NCBI RefSeq assembly: GCF_947486615.1
Contig: NZ_CANKUD010000018.1
Location: 1 to 42,118, forward strand
DNA from: an uncultured Modestobacter sp.
GTDB lineage: Bacteria > Actinomycetota > Actinomycetes > Mycobacteriales > Geodermatophilaceae
DNA length: 42,118 nucleotides
Direction: 5' to 3'
Shown piece by piece: positions 34,497 to 42,118 of the stretch (position 1 is the stretch's first letter; every line of letters begins with the position of its first letter). The position numbers were made by a program, and so were the translations under genes. The notes beneath the pieces were generated by a model. That model was not told where the DNA came from. It ran no database searches and saw nothing but the letters and a program-made list of their open reading frames with translations.

Positions 34497-35653
34497 CAGT
34501 GCTGGACTACCGGCTCGACGAGGAGACCGAGGCGCTGCGGAAGGTGGTCCGCGAGTTCGCCGTGGAGGTCATCGCCCCGCAGATCGGCGGGTTCTACGAA
34601 CGCGACGAGTTCCCCACCGACATCGTGCGGCAGATGGGCGAGCTGGGGCTGTTCGGCCTGCCGTTCCCCGAGGAGTACGGCGGCTCGGGGGGCGACTACT
34701 TCACCCTGTGCGTGGCGCTGGAGGAGCTGGCCCGCGTCGACAGCTCGGTGGCGATCACCCTGGAGGCGGGGGTCTCGCTGGGGGCGATGCCGATTTTCCG
34801 GTTCGGCACCGAGGAGCAGAAGCAGCAGTGGCTGCCCCGGCTGTGCGCCGGTGAGGCGCTGGGCGCCTTCGGGCTCACCGAGGCCGGTGGCGGATCGGAC
34901 GCCGGGGCGACGAGGACCACCGCCCGGCTCGAGGACGGCGAGTGGGTGATCAACGGATCGAAGGCGTTCATCACCAACTCCGGCACCGACATCACCGACC
35001 TGGTCATCGTCACCGCGGTCACCGGCACGAAGCCCGACGGCGGCAAGGAGATCTCCACGATCATCGTGCCGTCGGGCACCCCGGGCTTCGCCGTCGGCAA
35101 GCGGTACGCGAAGGTCGGCTGGAACGCCTCGGACACCCGCGAGCTCGCCTTCAGCGACGTCCGGGTGCCGGCGGAGAACCTGGTGGGGGAGCGGGGCCGG
35201 GGCTACGCCCAGTTCCTGTCCATCCTGGACGAGGGCCGGATCGCCATCTCCGCGCTGGCCGTGGGGCTGGCCCAGGGCTGCGTGGACGAGTCGCTCAAGT
35301 ACGCCGGGGAGCGGGAGGCGTTCGGGCAGCCGATCGGCCGCAACCAGGCGGTGCAGTTCATGATCGCCGACATGGAGGTGCGGGCCTCGACCGCGCGGCT
35401 GGCCTACTACCGGGCCGCGGAGAAGATGCTGCGCGGGGAGCCGTTCAAGCGCGAGGCTTCCATCGCCAAGCTCTACAGCTCGGAGATGGCGATGGAGAAC
35501 GCCCGCTACGCCGCCCAGGTGCACGGCGGGTACGGCTTCATGACCGAGTTCCCGGTCGGCCGGTTCTACCGCGACGCCAAGATCCTGGAGATCGGGGAGG
35601 GGACCTCCGAGGTGCAGCGGATGCTGATCGCCCGCTCCCTCGGCCTGGGCTGA
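34493..35653 (+). CDS. fadE19: Acyl-CoA dehydrogenase (FadE19-type)
   Basis: The 386-residue flavoenzyme shows [32 protein letters not shown], and the C-terminal [26 protein letters not shown]. Position beside MCC-type carboxylase genes suggests isovaleryl-CoA or 2-methyl-branched acyl-CoA as substrate. The Glu in IGEGTSEV is present where isovaleryl-CoA dehydrogenases usually have Gly or Ala, which leans towards a short-chain or branched-chain FadE19-type enzyme. GTG 34493 overlaps accA1 by 4 bp; GTG 34499 is an alternative. A 14-bp tandem repeat begins inside the stop codon. Confidence 0.9.
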   Translation: MTVLDYRLDEETEALRKVVREFAVEVIAPQIGGFYERDEFPTDIVRQMGELGLFGLPFPEEYGGSGGDYFTLCVALEELARVDSSVAITLEAGVSLGAMPIFRFGTEEQKQQWLPRLCAGEALGAFGLTEAGGGSDAGATRTTARLEDGEWVINGSKAFITNSGTDITDLVIVTAVTGTKPDGGKEISTIIVPSGTPGFAVGKRYAKVGWNASDTRELAFSDVRVPAENLVGERGRGYAQFLSILDEGRIAISALAVGLAQGCVDESLKYAGEREAFGQPIGRNQAVQFMIADMEVRASTARLAYYRAAEKMLRGEPFKREASIAKLYSSEMAMENARYAAQVHGGYGFMTEFPVGRFYRDAKILEIGEGTSEVQRMLIARSLGLG

Positions 35654-35758
35654 GCGCCTGGAGGCGAGCGCCCGGCGGTGAGCGCCCGGCGGTGAGCGCC
35701 CGGCGGTGAGCGCCCGGCGGTGAGCGCCCGGCGGTGAGCGCCCGGCGGTGAGCGCAGG
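35652..35758 (+). repeat. 14-bp tandem repeat (minisatellite)
   Basis: Six perfect head-to-tail copies of GAGCGCCCGGCGGT occupy 35666-35749. They are preceded by a degenerate copy at 35652-35665 that includes the last two bases of the fadE19 stop and followed by a partial copy from 35750. The exactness implies recent expansion or slippage. No protein is encoded; no CRISPR-like spacers exist. Confidence 0.95.
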
Positions 35759-35787
35759 GCCCCGCCGGGCGCGTGCCGGGCGGGGCC
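35758..35787 (+). terminator. Hairpin ending the accA1-fadE19 transcript
   Basis: Perfect 9-bp arms GGCCCCGCC and GGCGGGGCC have a 12-nt loop and directly follow the 14-bp repeat array. From here to 35944, about 157 bp form the leader and promoter of the metallophosphoesterase gene; no clear -10 seen. Confidence 0.6.
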
Positions 35788-35944
35788 AACGGCCCTGATC
35801 CGGCTCGAAACGTGGAGTGACTACAGCTTCACGCAGCCCTGGGGTGCTGTACACAGACGCGACACCAGCTGGCCACAGCCCCTCGACAGCGTCGTGCGCG
35901 GTGGGACGACCCACCACACCCACGCCAGTCGGAGGACCACACCC

Positions 35945-38275
35945 ATGCTCCTGCTCAGCTCACGGCCCGCGCCCCGCGCGGACGGACCCGGTCGGAGGTC
36001 ACGGCTGCGCGCCCTGGCCGGCCTGGGGGTGGTCACCACCGCGGCTGCCCTGGTCACCGCCGGCGGGCTGGCCAACGCCGCCCCCGCCACCGCCGCCCCC
36101 GCCGCGGCGGCACCGGAGGCCGGCGCGCAGGCCGTGGAGCCGGCCTCCCGGTTCACCTTCCCCGTGCTGCCGGACACGCAGTTCTACTCCCGCTACGCGA
36201 AGTCCGAGTTCGAGCGGCCCGACCGCTACGGCGCGGGGAACAACCCCTTCGCCGTCCAGACCCGCTGGCTGGCCGAGCACGCCGACGAGCTGAACATCCC
36301 GTTCGTCGCCCACCTGGGTGACGTGGTGGACCAGGTGAACACCGAGGGCGAGTGGCGCGTCGCCGACGCCGCCATGCAGGCCCTGGACGACGCCGACCTG
36401 CCCTACTCGATCCTGGCCGGCAACCACGACGTCCGGAACTCCGCGAGCAACTGGTACGACGACCAGTACGACCTGGCCGCCGAGCCCTTCCTCCGCTGGT
36501 TCGGCCCCGACCGCGCCGCCGAGCAGTCGACCTTCGGCGGCAGCGACCCGACGGGGATGAACCAGTACCACGTCTTCGAGGCCGAGGGTCAGCAGTTCAT
36601 GGTGCTGGCGCTGTCCTGGCGCGCCTCGGACGCCACCCTCCGGTGGGCGAACGAGGTGATCGACGCGCACCCGACGGTGCCGGTCATCCTCACCTCGCAC
36701 GACATCATCGCCGTCCAGAACGACGGGGTCTCCCCGCAGGAGACCGACCACGGCCTGCGGCTGTGGAACCAGCTCATCAAGAGCAACGACCAGATCTTCA
36801 TGACGCTGAACGGCCACTTCCACGGCGCGACGCAGCTGGTCAAGCAGAACGACTTCGGGCACGCGGTGACCCAGATCCTGATGGACTACCAGATGGCCTA
36901 CGAGGGTGGGAACGGCTACCTGGGGTTGTTCGAGTTCGACCTCACCAACGACACCATCACGGCGCAGACCGCTTCTCCGTGGGTGGTCGCCAAGCCGCAG
37001 GAGAAGCTCACCTCCTACGACCAGGCGTTCCTCGAGGGCGCGAACCAGCAGTTCACCATCGACATCGACTTCTCGGAGCGGTTCGGCGGCTTCAACCCCG
37101 CGTTCACCGCCGGCTCCGCCGACGAGCCCTCGCTCACCCAGGCGGCGCGGGACATCCTGCTCGACGGCTTCGTCGCCCCGGACCCGGTCACCACGGAGCT
37201 GCCGGGCTCGACCGCGGACTACCCGCGGGTCGAGGGGACGCTGGCGCACTGGCGGATGAACGGGCTGCGCGGCGTGGTCGCCCAGGGCGGCGTCATCCGC
37301 GACGTCGAGGGCGACAACCGCAACAACCTGATGCGCGTGCCGATCAGCCAGTCCGGCTCGCCGACCGCCCAGCTGCGGGACGTCAACTTCTCGCAGGACG
37401 CGCACCCGTACTCCTCCGACGGCGCGGCGGTCTGCTTCACCAACGCCAACAAGCAGACCAACCGGTTCAGCTACCTGAGCACCCGCGGGGACGCGCCGGT
37501 GAACCTGGAGGCGCTGGAGGACGGCTACACGATCGAGACCTTCCTCAAGATCGACCCCAGCTGGAACCAGTCGGACAACGCCTGGATGAAGGCGATCGTG
37601 CGCTCGGGCAACCGCTCGCAGATCGGCGTCCCGCAGACCCGCTGGGACTGGACGGCCTCCCCGGTGGCACTGGGTCTGTCCAACCTCAAGGAGTTCCAGT
37701 GGACCGAGGTCCCGATCGACACCGCCAAGGGTGACCGGACCGCGTGGTCGGGCGAGATCATGGTCGACACGTGGGCGCACGTCGCGCTGGTGAACGACCC
37801 GGCCACGGCCACCACCACGATGTACGTCGACGGCGCCCCGGTGCTGCGCAACGCCTCCAACACCGTGGGCCACGGGCTGGACGGCGCGATGCCGTGGATC
37901 TTCGGGTCCGACTGGGTGGACGACAAGGCCACCAACGGCTGGAACGGCTGCATCGGTGAGACCCGCGTGGTCGACCACCCGATCGGTCAGGACGAGTGGC
38001 TGACCGCCCGGGCCGACATCGAGGGCCTCACGGTCACCTCGCCGGCGGTCGACACGACGGCGAAGCCCGCGGTCACCGCGACCGGCACCGGCACCCCCGG
38101 CGCCACCGTCACGGTCCAGGCCGGCATCACCCGCACGGTGGTCGTCGGCAAGGACGGCACCTGGCGGGCGGCGATGGGCACCCTGCGGCCGGGCAGCTAC
38201 GAGCTGGTCGCGACGCAGTCGCTGGGCGGCCGGACGGCCGACCCGGTGAGCGTGCCGTTCACCGTCGCTCGCTGA
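35945..38275 (+). CDS. Exported metallophosphoesterase with LamG-like and Ig-like domains
   Basis: This is a 776-residue secreted protein. Its signal peptide has a twin-arginine-like start (GRRSRLRALAG, 16-26), a hydrophobic core and an ANA-A cleavage site near 45. The calcineurin-like phosphoesterase domain keeps VLPDTQ (Asp77), GDVVD (125-129), GNHD (159-162), a TSHD and NGHFHG, enough for a two-metal centre. A LamG/concanavalin-like domain (about 420-690) and a small Ig-like domain (about 700-776) follow, suggesting attachment to a polysaccharide or surface. The start ATG is supported by CGGAGG upstream; an in-frame ATG at 35894 has none. Substrate unknown. Confidence 0.88.
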   Translation: MLLLSSRPAPRADGPGRRSRLRALAGLGVVTTAAALVTAGGLANAAPATAAPAAAAPEAGAQAVEPASRFTFPVLPDTQFYSRYAKSEFERPDRYGAGNNPFAVQTRWLAEHADELNIPFVAHLGDVVDQVNTEGEWRVADAAMQALDDADLPYSILAGNHDVRNSASNWYDDQYDLAAEPFLRWFGPDRAAEQSTFGGSDPTGMNQYHVFEAEGQQFMVLALSWRASDATLRWANEVIDAHPTVPVILTSHDIIAVQNDGVSPQETDHGLRLWNQLIKSNDQIFMTLNGHFHGATQLVKQNDFGHAVTQILMDYQMAYEGGNGYLGLFEFDLTNDTITAQTASPWVVAKPQEKLTSYDQAFLEGANQQFTIDIDFSERFGGFNPAFTAGSADEPSLTQAARDILLDGFVAPDPVTTELPGSTADYPRVEGTLAHWRMNGLRGVVAQGGVIRDVEGDNRNNLMRVPISQSGSPTAQLRDVNFSQDAHPYSSDGAAVCFTNANKQTNRFSYLSTRGDAPVNLEALEDGYTIETFLKIDPSWNQSDNAWMKAIVRSGNRSQIGVPQTRWDWTASPVALGLSNLKEFQWTEVPIDTAKGDRTAWSGEIMVDTWAHVALVNDPATATTTMYVDGAPVLRNASNTVGHGLDGAMPWIFGSDWVDDKATNGWNGCIGETRVVDHPIGQDEWLTARADIEGLTVTSPAVDTTAKPAVTATGTGTPGATVTVQAGITRTVVVGKDGTWRAAMGTLRPGSYELVATQSLGGRTADPVSVPFTVAR

Positions 38276-38292
38276 CCTGACCCGCGCACGGC

Positions 38293-38332
38293 GACGCCCC
38301 CTCTCCCGGCCTGAGCCGGGGGAGGGGGCGTC
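38293..38332. terminator. 18-bp bidirectional terminator
   Basis: Arms GACGCCCCCTCTCCCGGC and its complement carry one T-G wobble and a CTGA tetraloop. The hairpin lies between the convergent metallophosphoesterase and oxidoreductase genes. Confidence 0.8.
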
Positions 38333-38369
38333 CTCGCGTCCGGGTCTGCCCCCTGCAGGGAGACCTTCC

Positions 38370-39383
38370 TCAGGCCGTGACGTCGATGAGCACCTTGCCG
38401 ACCGCGCCGTCCTGCACGGCCTGGTGGGCCGCCGCGGTCTCGGCCAGCGGGTAGACGTGCAGCGGGAGCCCGGCGTCCTCGCCGACCCGGACGGCGCCGT
38501 CCAGCACGGCAGCGTTGACGTCCTCCACGGCGAGGTCCTTGGCCCGGGTGGGCTCGGTGTAGACCAGGACGAACTGCCAGCGGGCGTTGGGCCCCATCTG
38601 GGTGCGCACCGGGATGGTGACCTCGGCGCCGCCGTCGTCGGCGTACATGGCGACGGCCCCGTGCGCGCCGATCACCTGGGCGTCGACGGCGGCGTTCTGC
38701 GCCGCGGAGACCTCGACGATCGTGTCGACGCCGGCCGGCACGATCTTGCGCACCTCGGCGACGACGTCCTGCTGCTTGTAGTCGATGACGTGGTGGGCGC
38801 CGGCCTTCGCGGCCAGCTGTGCCTTCGCCGGTGAGCTGACTGTGGCGATCACGGTCGCCTCGGCCCAGCGGGCCAGCTGGATGGCGGCGTTGCCGACTGC
38901 GCCGGCGCCGCCCTGGACGAGCACGGTGCGGCCGTTCAGCGAGCCGGGGGCGAGTCGGTCGGGCAGCGACTCGGCCACGGTCAGGCAGCGGTGCGCGGTG
39001 AGGAAGGGGATGCCCAGGCTGGCGCCGAGCTCGAAGGAGGGGTCCTGGCCGAGCAGCACGGTCTGCCGGGCGGGGACGACGGTGTGCTCCGCCGCGGTGC
39101 CGTGCGGCCGCTGCCAGGCGGCCTCCCAGACCCAGACGCGCTCACCGACGAGCACGGGGTCGACGCCCTGGCCGACCGCCTCGATCGTGCCGGCGCCGTC
39201 CTGGTTGGGGACCTGCCCCTCGGGGCCGGGCTGTGCGCTGCTGCGGGACTTCCAGTCGGTGGGGTTCACGCCGGAGAAGGCCAGGCGCACCCGCACCTCA
39301 CCGGGTCCGGGGTCGGGGGTGTCGCGGTCGACGAGCTGCAGGACGTCGGGACCGCCGGGCTGGGTGTAGGTGATCGCTCGCAC
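38370..39383 (-). CDS. Quinone oxidoreductase-like medium-chain dehydrogenase/reductase
   Basis: The 337-residue protein has a GroES-like N-terminal domain (PGPGEVRVRLAFSGVNPTDW) and a Rossmann domain with VLVQGGAGAVGNAAIQLA, typical of the NADPH:quinone oxidoreductase branch. The zinc-ligand cysteines of alcohol dehydrogenases are missing, so it is a zinc-independent reductase. GTG 39383 gives MRAITYTQPGGPDVL, the normal opening for this family; the longer frame upstream is a shadow of the whiB gene. Substrate unknown. Confidence 0.9.
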   Translation of the reverse strand: MRAITYTQPGGPDVLQLVDRDTPDPGPGEVRVRLAFSGVNPTDWKSRSSAQPGPEGQVPNQDGAGTIEAVGQGVDPVLVGERVWVWEAAWQRPHGTAAEHTVVPARQTVLLGQDPSFELGASLGIPFLTAHRCLTVAESLPDRLAPGSLNGRTVLVQGGAGAVGNAAIQLARWAEATVIATVSSPAKAQLAAKAGAHHVIDYKQQDVVAEVRKIVPAGVDTIVEVSAAQNAAVDAQVIGAHGAVAMYADDGGAEVTIPVRTQMGPNARWQFVLVYTEPTRAKDLAVEDVNAAVLDGAVRVGEDAGLPLHVYPLAETAAAHQAVQDGAVGKVLIDVTA

Positions 39384-39423
39384 GACCGGGTCCCTACCCG
39401 CCGGCCATGCCCTGACGCCTGTC

Positions 39424-39527
39424 GGCCCCTCTGCAGGGGCCCGACGCGAGTGGAAGGACCCCGTCCTCCTCATCCCTCGCAGGCTCGGGACGAGCCTCGG
39501 GACGGGGCCAGGGGCGAAGGGGTCCTT
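39424..39527. terminator. Structured repeat A, divergent copy 4, after whiB
   Basis: AAGGACCCC (39454-39462) pairs with GGGGTCCTT (39519-39527). Nested inside are CCCCGTCC/GGACGGGG and AGGCTCG/CGAGCCT with loop GGA. The left flank has its own hairpin GGCCCCT/AGGGGCC around CTGC (39424-39441). The GGGGTCCTT end is 2 nt from the whiB stop, the same placement as in the other copies, although the interior differs. Confidence 0.65.
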
Positions 39528-39529
39528 CG

Positions 39530-39880
39530 TCAGGAGGCGCGGCGGCGGAGGCGGCGGCGCTCGCGCTCGGACAGGCCGCCCCAGATGCCGAAGCGCTCGT
39601 CGTTGGAGAGCGCGTACTCCAGGCACTCGGCGCGGACCTCGCAGCCGGTGCAGATCTTCTTGGCCTCGCGGGTCGAGCCGCCCTTCTCCGGGAAGAACGC
39701 CTCCGGGTCGGTCTCGGCGCACAGGGCGCGCTCCTGCCAGCCCTGCTCCTCGTCCAGGCCGGTGAAGCCGGCGTCGTAGACGTCCGCCAGGCCGAGCACG
39801 TCCTGCCCGTAGTCCATCGGCGTCGCCTCGACAGCGGCAGCCCGGTAGTCGTCCATCCACGTCACGTCGGCGATGCTCAC
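39530..39880 (-). CDS. whiB: WhiB-family iron-sulfur regulator (WhiB2/WhmD-like)
   Basis: The 116-residue protein has the four WhiB cysteines, Cys54, Cys77, Cys80 and Cys86 (CX22CX2CX5C), which bind a [4Fe-4S] cluster. The turn motif GIWGG (98-102) and a basic tail (RERRRLRRRAS) follow. The core EAFFPEKGGSTREAKKICTG resembles WhiB2/WhmD, linked to septation, but the subclass call is from memory. GTG 39880 has AGGGGGACC upstream. A well-spaced promoter lies about 80 nt upstream, and the gene ends in repeat A copy 4. Confidence 0.92.
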   Translation of the reverse strand: MSIADVTWMDDYRAAAVEATPMDYGQDVLGLADVYDAGFTGLDEEQGWQERALCAETDPEAFFPEKGGSTREAKKICTGCEVRAECLEYALSNDERFGIWGGLSERERRRLRRRAS

Positions 39881-39956
39881 GATTGGTCCCCCTGCGTCGC
39901 GTTCCGGCCTTCGCTGGTGCGGTGGCCGCGCCCTCACGATTCGTGACGACGAGGGA

Positions 39957-39986
39957 ATTACACGGGTGGTGTTCAGCCCGGGTCAA
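39957..39986 (-). promoter_or_regulatory. Sigma-70-type promoter of whiB
   Basis: On the minus strand TTGACC (39981-39986) and TGTAAT (39957-39962) are separated by 18 bp. It is the best housekeeping promoter seen in the window. The leader would be about 70 nt. Confidence 0.6.
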
Positions 39987-40309
39987 ATGTCCACCGTGTT
40001 ACGCCGAGTCACAGGAGCACCACTCGCCGCAGTGGTCTCAGCGAGCCGGTGCAGCGCCACCGACACGCCGTGTCAGGCGTCAGGTATTGCCGACGGACCA
40101 CCCCTGGTTCGTCCAGATCAAGTTGCCCGCCGAGACCGCTCTGGACGCCTCAGCGCCGGTCCGTCGACCACTCGTCACCGCCCGGCCACCCGATCGACCC
40201 CACCCCGCCCGTGCGCGGGAGGCTCGCGCCGGGGACGGTCGGCCCCGGCCCCGGCGCTCCTCCTCCGCGGTCGCCGGCCCGGAGCCGAGGACACCCGTGG
40301 CGGAGGGCG
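39987..40309. other. Intergenic region upstream of whiB promoter
   Basis: These 323 bp lie between the end of the DUF885 gene and the whiB promoter. Open frames here look like GC shadows. I see no convincing terminator, RNA or repeat; upstream regulatory sites for whiB are plausible. Confidence 0.4.
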
Positions 40310-41989
40310 TCAGGAGCGGGCCAGCTCCGCGGCCAGCGGCCCCAGGCCCAGCGGGCCGAGGTCCAGCGCGGCCCGGTGCCAGGCCTTGAGGTCGAAGTCC
40401 GCGCCGGCGCGGGCGCGGGCCTCGTCCCGGCAGGTGAGCCACACCCGCTCGCCGACCTTGTAGGACGGCGCCTGCCCCGGCCAGCCGAGGTAGCGGTGCA
40501 GCTCGTCGACCCGCATCGCGTCCTCCATGTCCACGTGGGCGCGGAGGAACGCCAGGGCCACGTCGTAGGTCCACCGGTTCCCGGCGGCCCGGCCGGCCGG
40601 GATCGGCAGGTCCAGGTGCACCCCGATGTCCAGGACGACGCGGGCGGCCCGCAGCTCCTGGGCGTCCAGCATGCCCAGCCGGTCGCCGAGGTCGTCGAGG
40701 AAGCCCAGCTCGCCCATCAGCCGCTCGGAGTACAGCGCCCAGCCCTCGGCGTGGCCGGAGCACATGGCCAGCAGCCGCTGCCAGCGGTTGAGCAGCGCGG
40801 CGTTGTAGACGGTCTGCCCGATCTGCAGGTGGTGGCCCGGCACGCCCTCGTGGAAGACGGTCGTCGTCTCCCGCCAGGTGGTCATGTCGGTGACCCCGTC
40901 GGGCAGCGACCACCACATCCGGCCCGGGCGGGAGAAGTCCTCGGTCGGGCCGGTGTAGTAGACCCCCTCGCCCGACGTCGGCGTCAGCCGCCCCTCGATC
41001 CGCTTCACCGGGCCGGGGACGTCGAAGTGCACGCCGTCCAGGTCCGCGATGGCCCGGTCGGCGGTCGCCTGCAGCCACGCCTGCAGCGCGTCGCGGCCGC
41101 GCACCTGGCGCGCCGGGTCGGCGTCCAGGGCCGCCACCGCGCCGGCGATGCCCTGCCCGGGGGCGATCTGCTCGGCCACCGCCTCCTTCTCCGCGACGAT
41201 CCGGGCCAGCTCCGCCCAGCCCCAGGCGTAGGTCTCCTCGAGGTCGAGGTCCATGCCGGTGAACAGCCGGGACTCCAGCGCGTACCGCTCGCGGCCCACG
41301 CCGTCGGCCTCCGGCGCGTGCGGCAGCAGCTCGCGCTCCACGGTGTCGGCGAAGGTCAGCAGGGCCGCGTTCGCGCCCGCCACGGCGCGGTCGAGGTCGG
41401 CGCGCAGCGCGTCGCCCACCGGCGCCCGGCCGGCGAACTCGGCGTAGAAGCTCGGCTGCCCGGCTGCGCCGGCCCAGCGGCGGGCGATGCCGGCGGACAG
41501 CCGGACCTGCCGGACGGCGGACACCCTGCCCTTCGCGGCGGCGTCGAGCAGCCCGGCGGTGTAGCCGGCGAGCGCCTCGGGGATCCGGCTGATCCGGCGG
41601 GCGATGGTGGCCCAGTCGTCCTCGGTCTCGGCCGGCATGAGGTCGAAGGTGGTGCGGAAGCCCTGCAGCGGGCTCTCCATGCTGTTCAGCGAGGCCTGCG
41701 TCCAGCCGGCGTCGTGCAGCGCCAGCTCGGCGCCCAACCGCTCCAGCATCGCGCTGCGGGCGACGTCGTCCCGCCGGTCGACCGGATCGGTCCGCTCGAC
41801 CTCCGCGATGGTGCTGCGCAGCAGCTCGGCGCTGGCCGCGTGGCCGTCGGGGGTGAGGTCGGGCCACCGGTCGTCGTGGCCGGGGACGCCCATGTAGGTG
41901 GCCACGGTCGGCTGGTCGGCGGCGTAGGCGTCGACGAAGCGGTCGGCCAGCTGGTCGAGGGGGGACGGCGGACGCACGGGCTCACTCAT
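40310..41989 (-). CDS. DUF885 family protein, metallopeptidase-like
   Basis: The 559-residue DUF885 protein carries the zinc-site-like motif FHEGVPGHHLQ (about 377-388), a downstream CSGHAEGWALYSERL with an expected third ligand Glu, and GNRWTYDVALAFL. These resemble the M32/M2-type peptidase fold. No clear signal peptide, so cytosolic or unconventional. The length matches the family. The physiological peptide is unknown. ATG 41989 is the natural N-terminus (MSEPVRPPSPLDQLADRFVDA). No tight operon partner is visible. Confidence 0.87.
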   Translation of the reverse strand: MSEPVRPPSPLDQLADRFVDAYAADQPTVATYMGVPGHDDRWPDLTPDGHAASAELLRSTIAEVERTDPVDRRDDVARSAMLERLGAELALHDAGWTQASLNSMESPLQGFRTTFDLMPAETEDDWATIARRISRIPEALAGYTAGLLDAAAKGRVSAVRQVRLSAGIARRWAGAAGQPSFYAEFAGRAPVGDALRADLDRAVAGANAALLTFADTVERELLPHAPEADGVGRERYALESRLFTGMDLDLEETYAWGWAELARIVAEKEAVAEQIAPGQGIAGAVAALDADPARQVRGRDALQAWLQATADRAIADLDGVHFDVPGPVKRIEGRLTPTSGEGVYYTGPTEDFSRPGRMWWSLPDGVTDMTTWRETTTVFHEGVPGHHLQIGQTVYNAALLNRWQRLLAMCSGHAEGWALYSERLMGELGFLDDLGDRLGMLDAQELRAARVVLDIGVHLDLPIPAGRAAGNRWTYDVALAFLRAHVDMEDAMRVDELHRYLGWPGQAPSYKVGERVWLTCRDEARARAGADFDLKAWHRAALDLGPLGLGPLAAELARS

Positions 41990-42068
41990 GCCGGCACGCT
42001 AACCCCGGGCGCACCCGGTTTCCCGGGGTCGGCCGCCGGCAGGGTCAGACATCCCATGGGCTTGGAGG

Positions 42069-42118
42069 TCAAGCCGCGGTGGCGGTGAGGTCGGGCCAGG
42101 CGGTTGTCTCGTTGTAGG
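42069..42118 (-). CDS. Possible C-terminal end of a gene leaving the window
   Basis: The minus strand has an open frame of 15 codons and TGA ending YNETTAWPDLTATAA. Its start lies outside the window, so it could be a real gene end or chance. The 79 bp between it and the DUF885 start hold an imperfect hairpin (CCCCGGG...CCCGGGG, 42003-42030) and no other signal I can name. Confidence 0.2.
   Translation of the reverse strand, partial: YNETTAWPDLTATAA

Noticed and set aside
35652..35758. Possible CRISPR array
   Set aside because: The 14-bp repeats are directly adjacent with no spacers, and no cas gene is present.
35788..35944. Phosphate-regulon box upstream of the metallophosphoesterase
   Set aside because: Only one TTCACGC-like half-site is visible; direct repeats with proper spacing are missing.
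40049..42088. 679-residue plus-strand frame
   Set aside because: Antisense to the DUF885 gene, which has a clear catalytic motif and family length.
42002..42118. Insertion-sequence end at the right edge
   Set aside because: The 15-codon frame ending YNETTAWPDL loosely recalls transposase tails, but no inverted repeat or target duplication can be seen in the remaining sequence.

Overview
The window is about 42 kb of very GC-rich DNA. Codon use, frequent GTG starts, a WhiB regulator, an AccA1/AccD1 acyl-CoA carboxylase, a BfrB-like ferritin and separate proline-catabolic genes all point to an actinobacterium. The gene mix (phytochrome, many GAF/PAS/SpoIIE/ANTAR signalling proteins, short intergenic palindromes) suggests a Geodermatophilaceae-like organism, but that family name is inference. 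The sequence looks chromosomal: I see no phage module, no complete insertion sequence, no CRISPR array and no rRNA.

Layout. 0-3.1 kb: a PCuAC-like lipoprotein, an acyl-CoA dehydrogenase and an SDR. 3.1-7.3 kb: an alpha/beta hydrolase, a CBS-like/GGDEF/EAL/PAS/PAS cyclic-di-GMP protein and isopentenyl-PP isomerase. 7.3-9.9 kb: a MEDS-type anti-sigma kinase, a flavin monooxygenase, a small acidic protein and a palindrome cluster. 9.9-14.2 kb: three overlapping minus-strand genes, PucR-type regulator > heme oxygenase > bacteriophytochrome fused to a SpoIIE/PP2C phosphatase. 14.3-17 kb: proline dehydrogenase and P5C dehydrogenase, divergent from the PucR gene. 17-22 kb: gluconokinase, an MFS transporter, an enoyl-CoA hydratase and two divergent GAF-ANTAR paralogues. 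22-25.8 kb: tRNA-Lys(CTT), an L,D-transpeptidase, a DUF1353 protein, a small protein, tRNA-His(GTG) and oligoribonuclease. 26-29.3 kb: a polytopic membrane protein and a large single-TM protein of unknown function. 29.3-35.7 kb: a TetR regulator divergent from accD1, then a convergent ferritin, a tiny Cys-rich protein, accA1 and fadE19 (branched-chain acyl-CoA catabolism). 35.9-42.1 kb: an exported metallophosphoesterase, a quinone-oxidoreductase-like enzyme, a WhiB regulator and a DUF885 peptidase-like protein.

How the genes work together. Heme oxygenase makes biliverdin, the chromophore of the phytochrome encoded by the next, overlapping gene. The light signal should then set the activity of an attached PP2C phosphatase, typical of partner-switching circuits; a HATPase/MEDS protein nearby could be a component of such a circuit. 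The TetR-accD1-accA1-fadE19 cluster forms a catabolic regulon whose start sites look leaderless.

The most novel-looking signals are not genes. (1) A 56-bp structured element occurs in three copies, plus a divergent fourth, each directly after a stop codon in the same relative orientation. The differences between copies are compensatory in the stems. (2) A 22-bp perfect palindrome family (GGCCATGTTGG plus its reverse complement) is clustered at 9.8 kb and repeated inside the proline operon. (3) Three start regions in the branched-chain catabolic locus share TAACCT, exactly 6 nt, then GTG.
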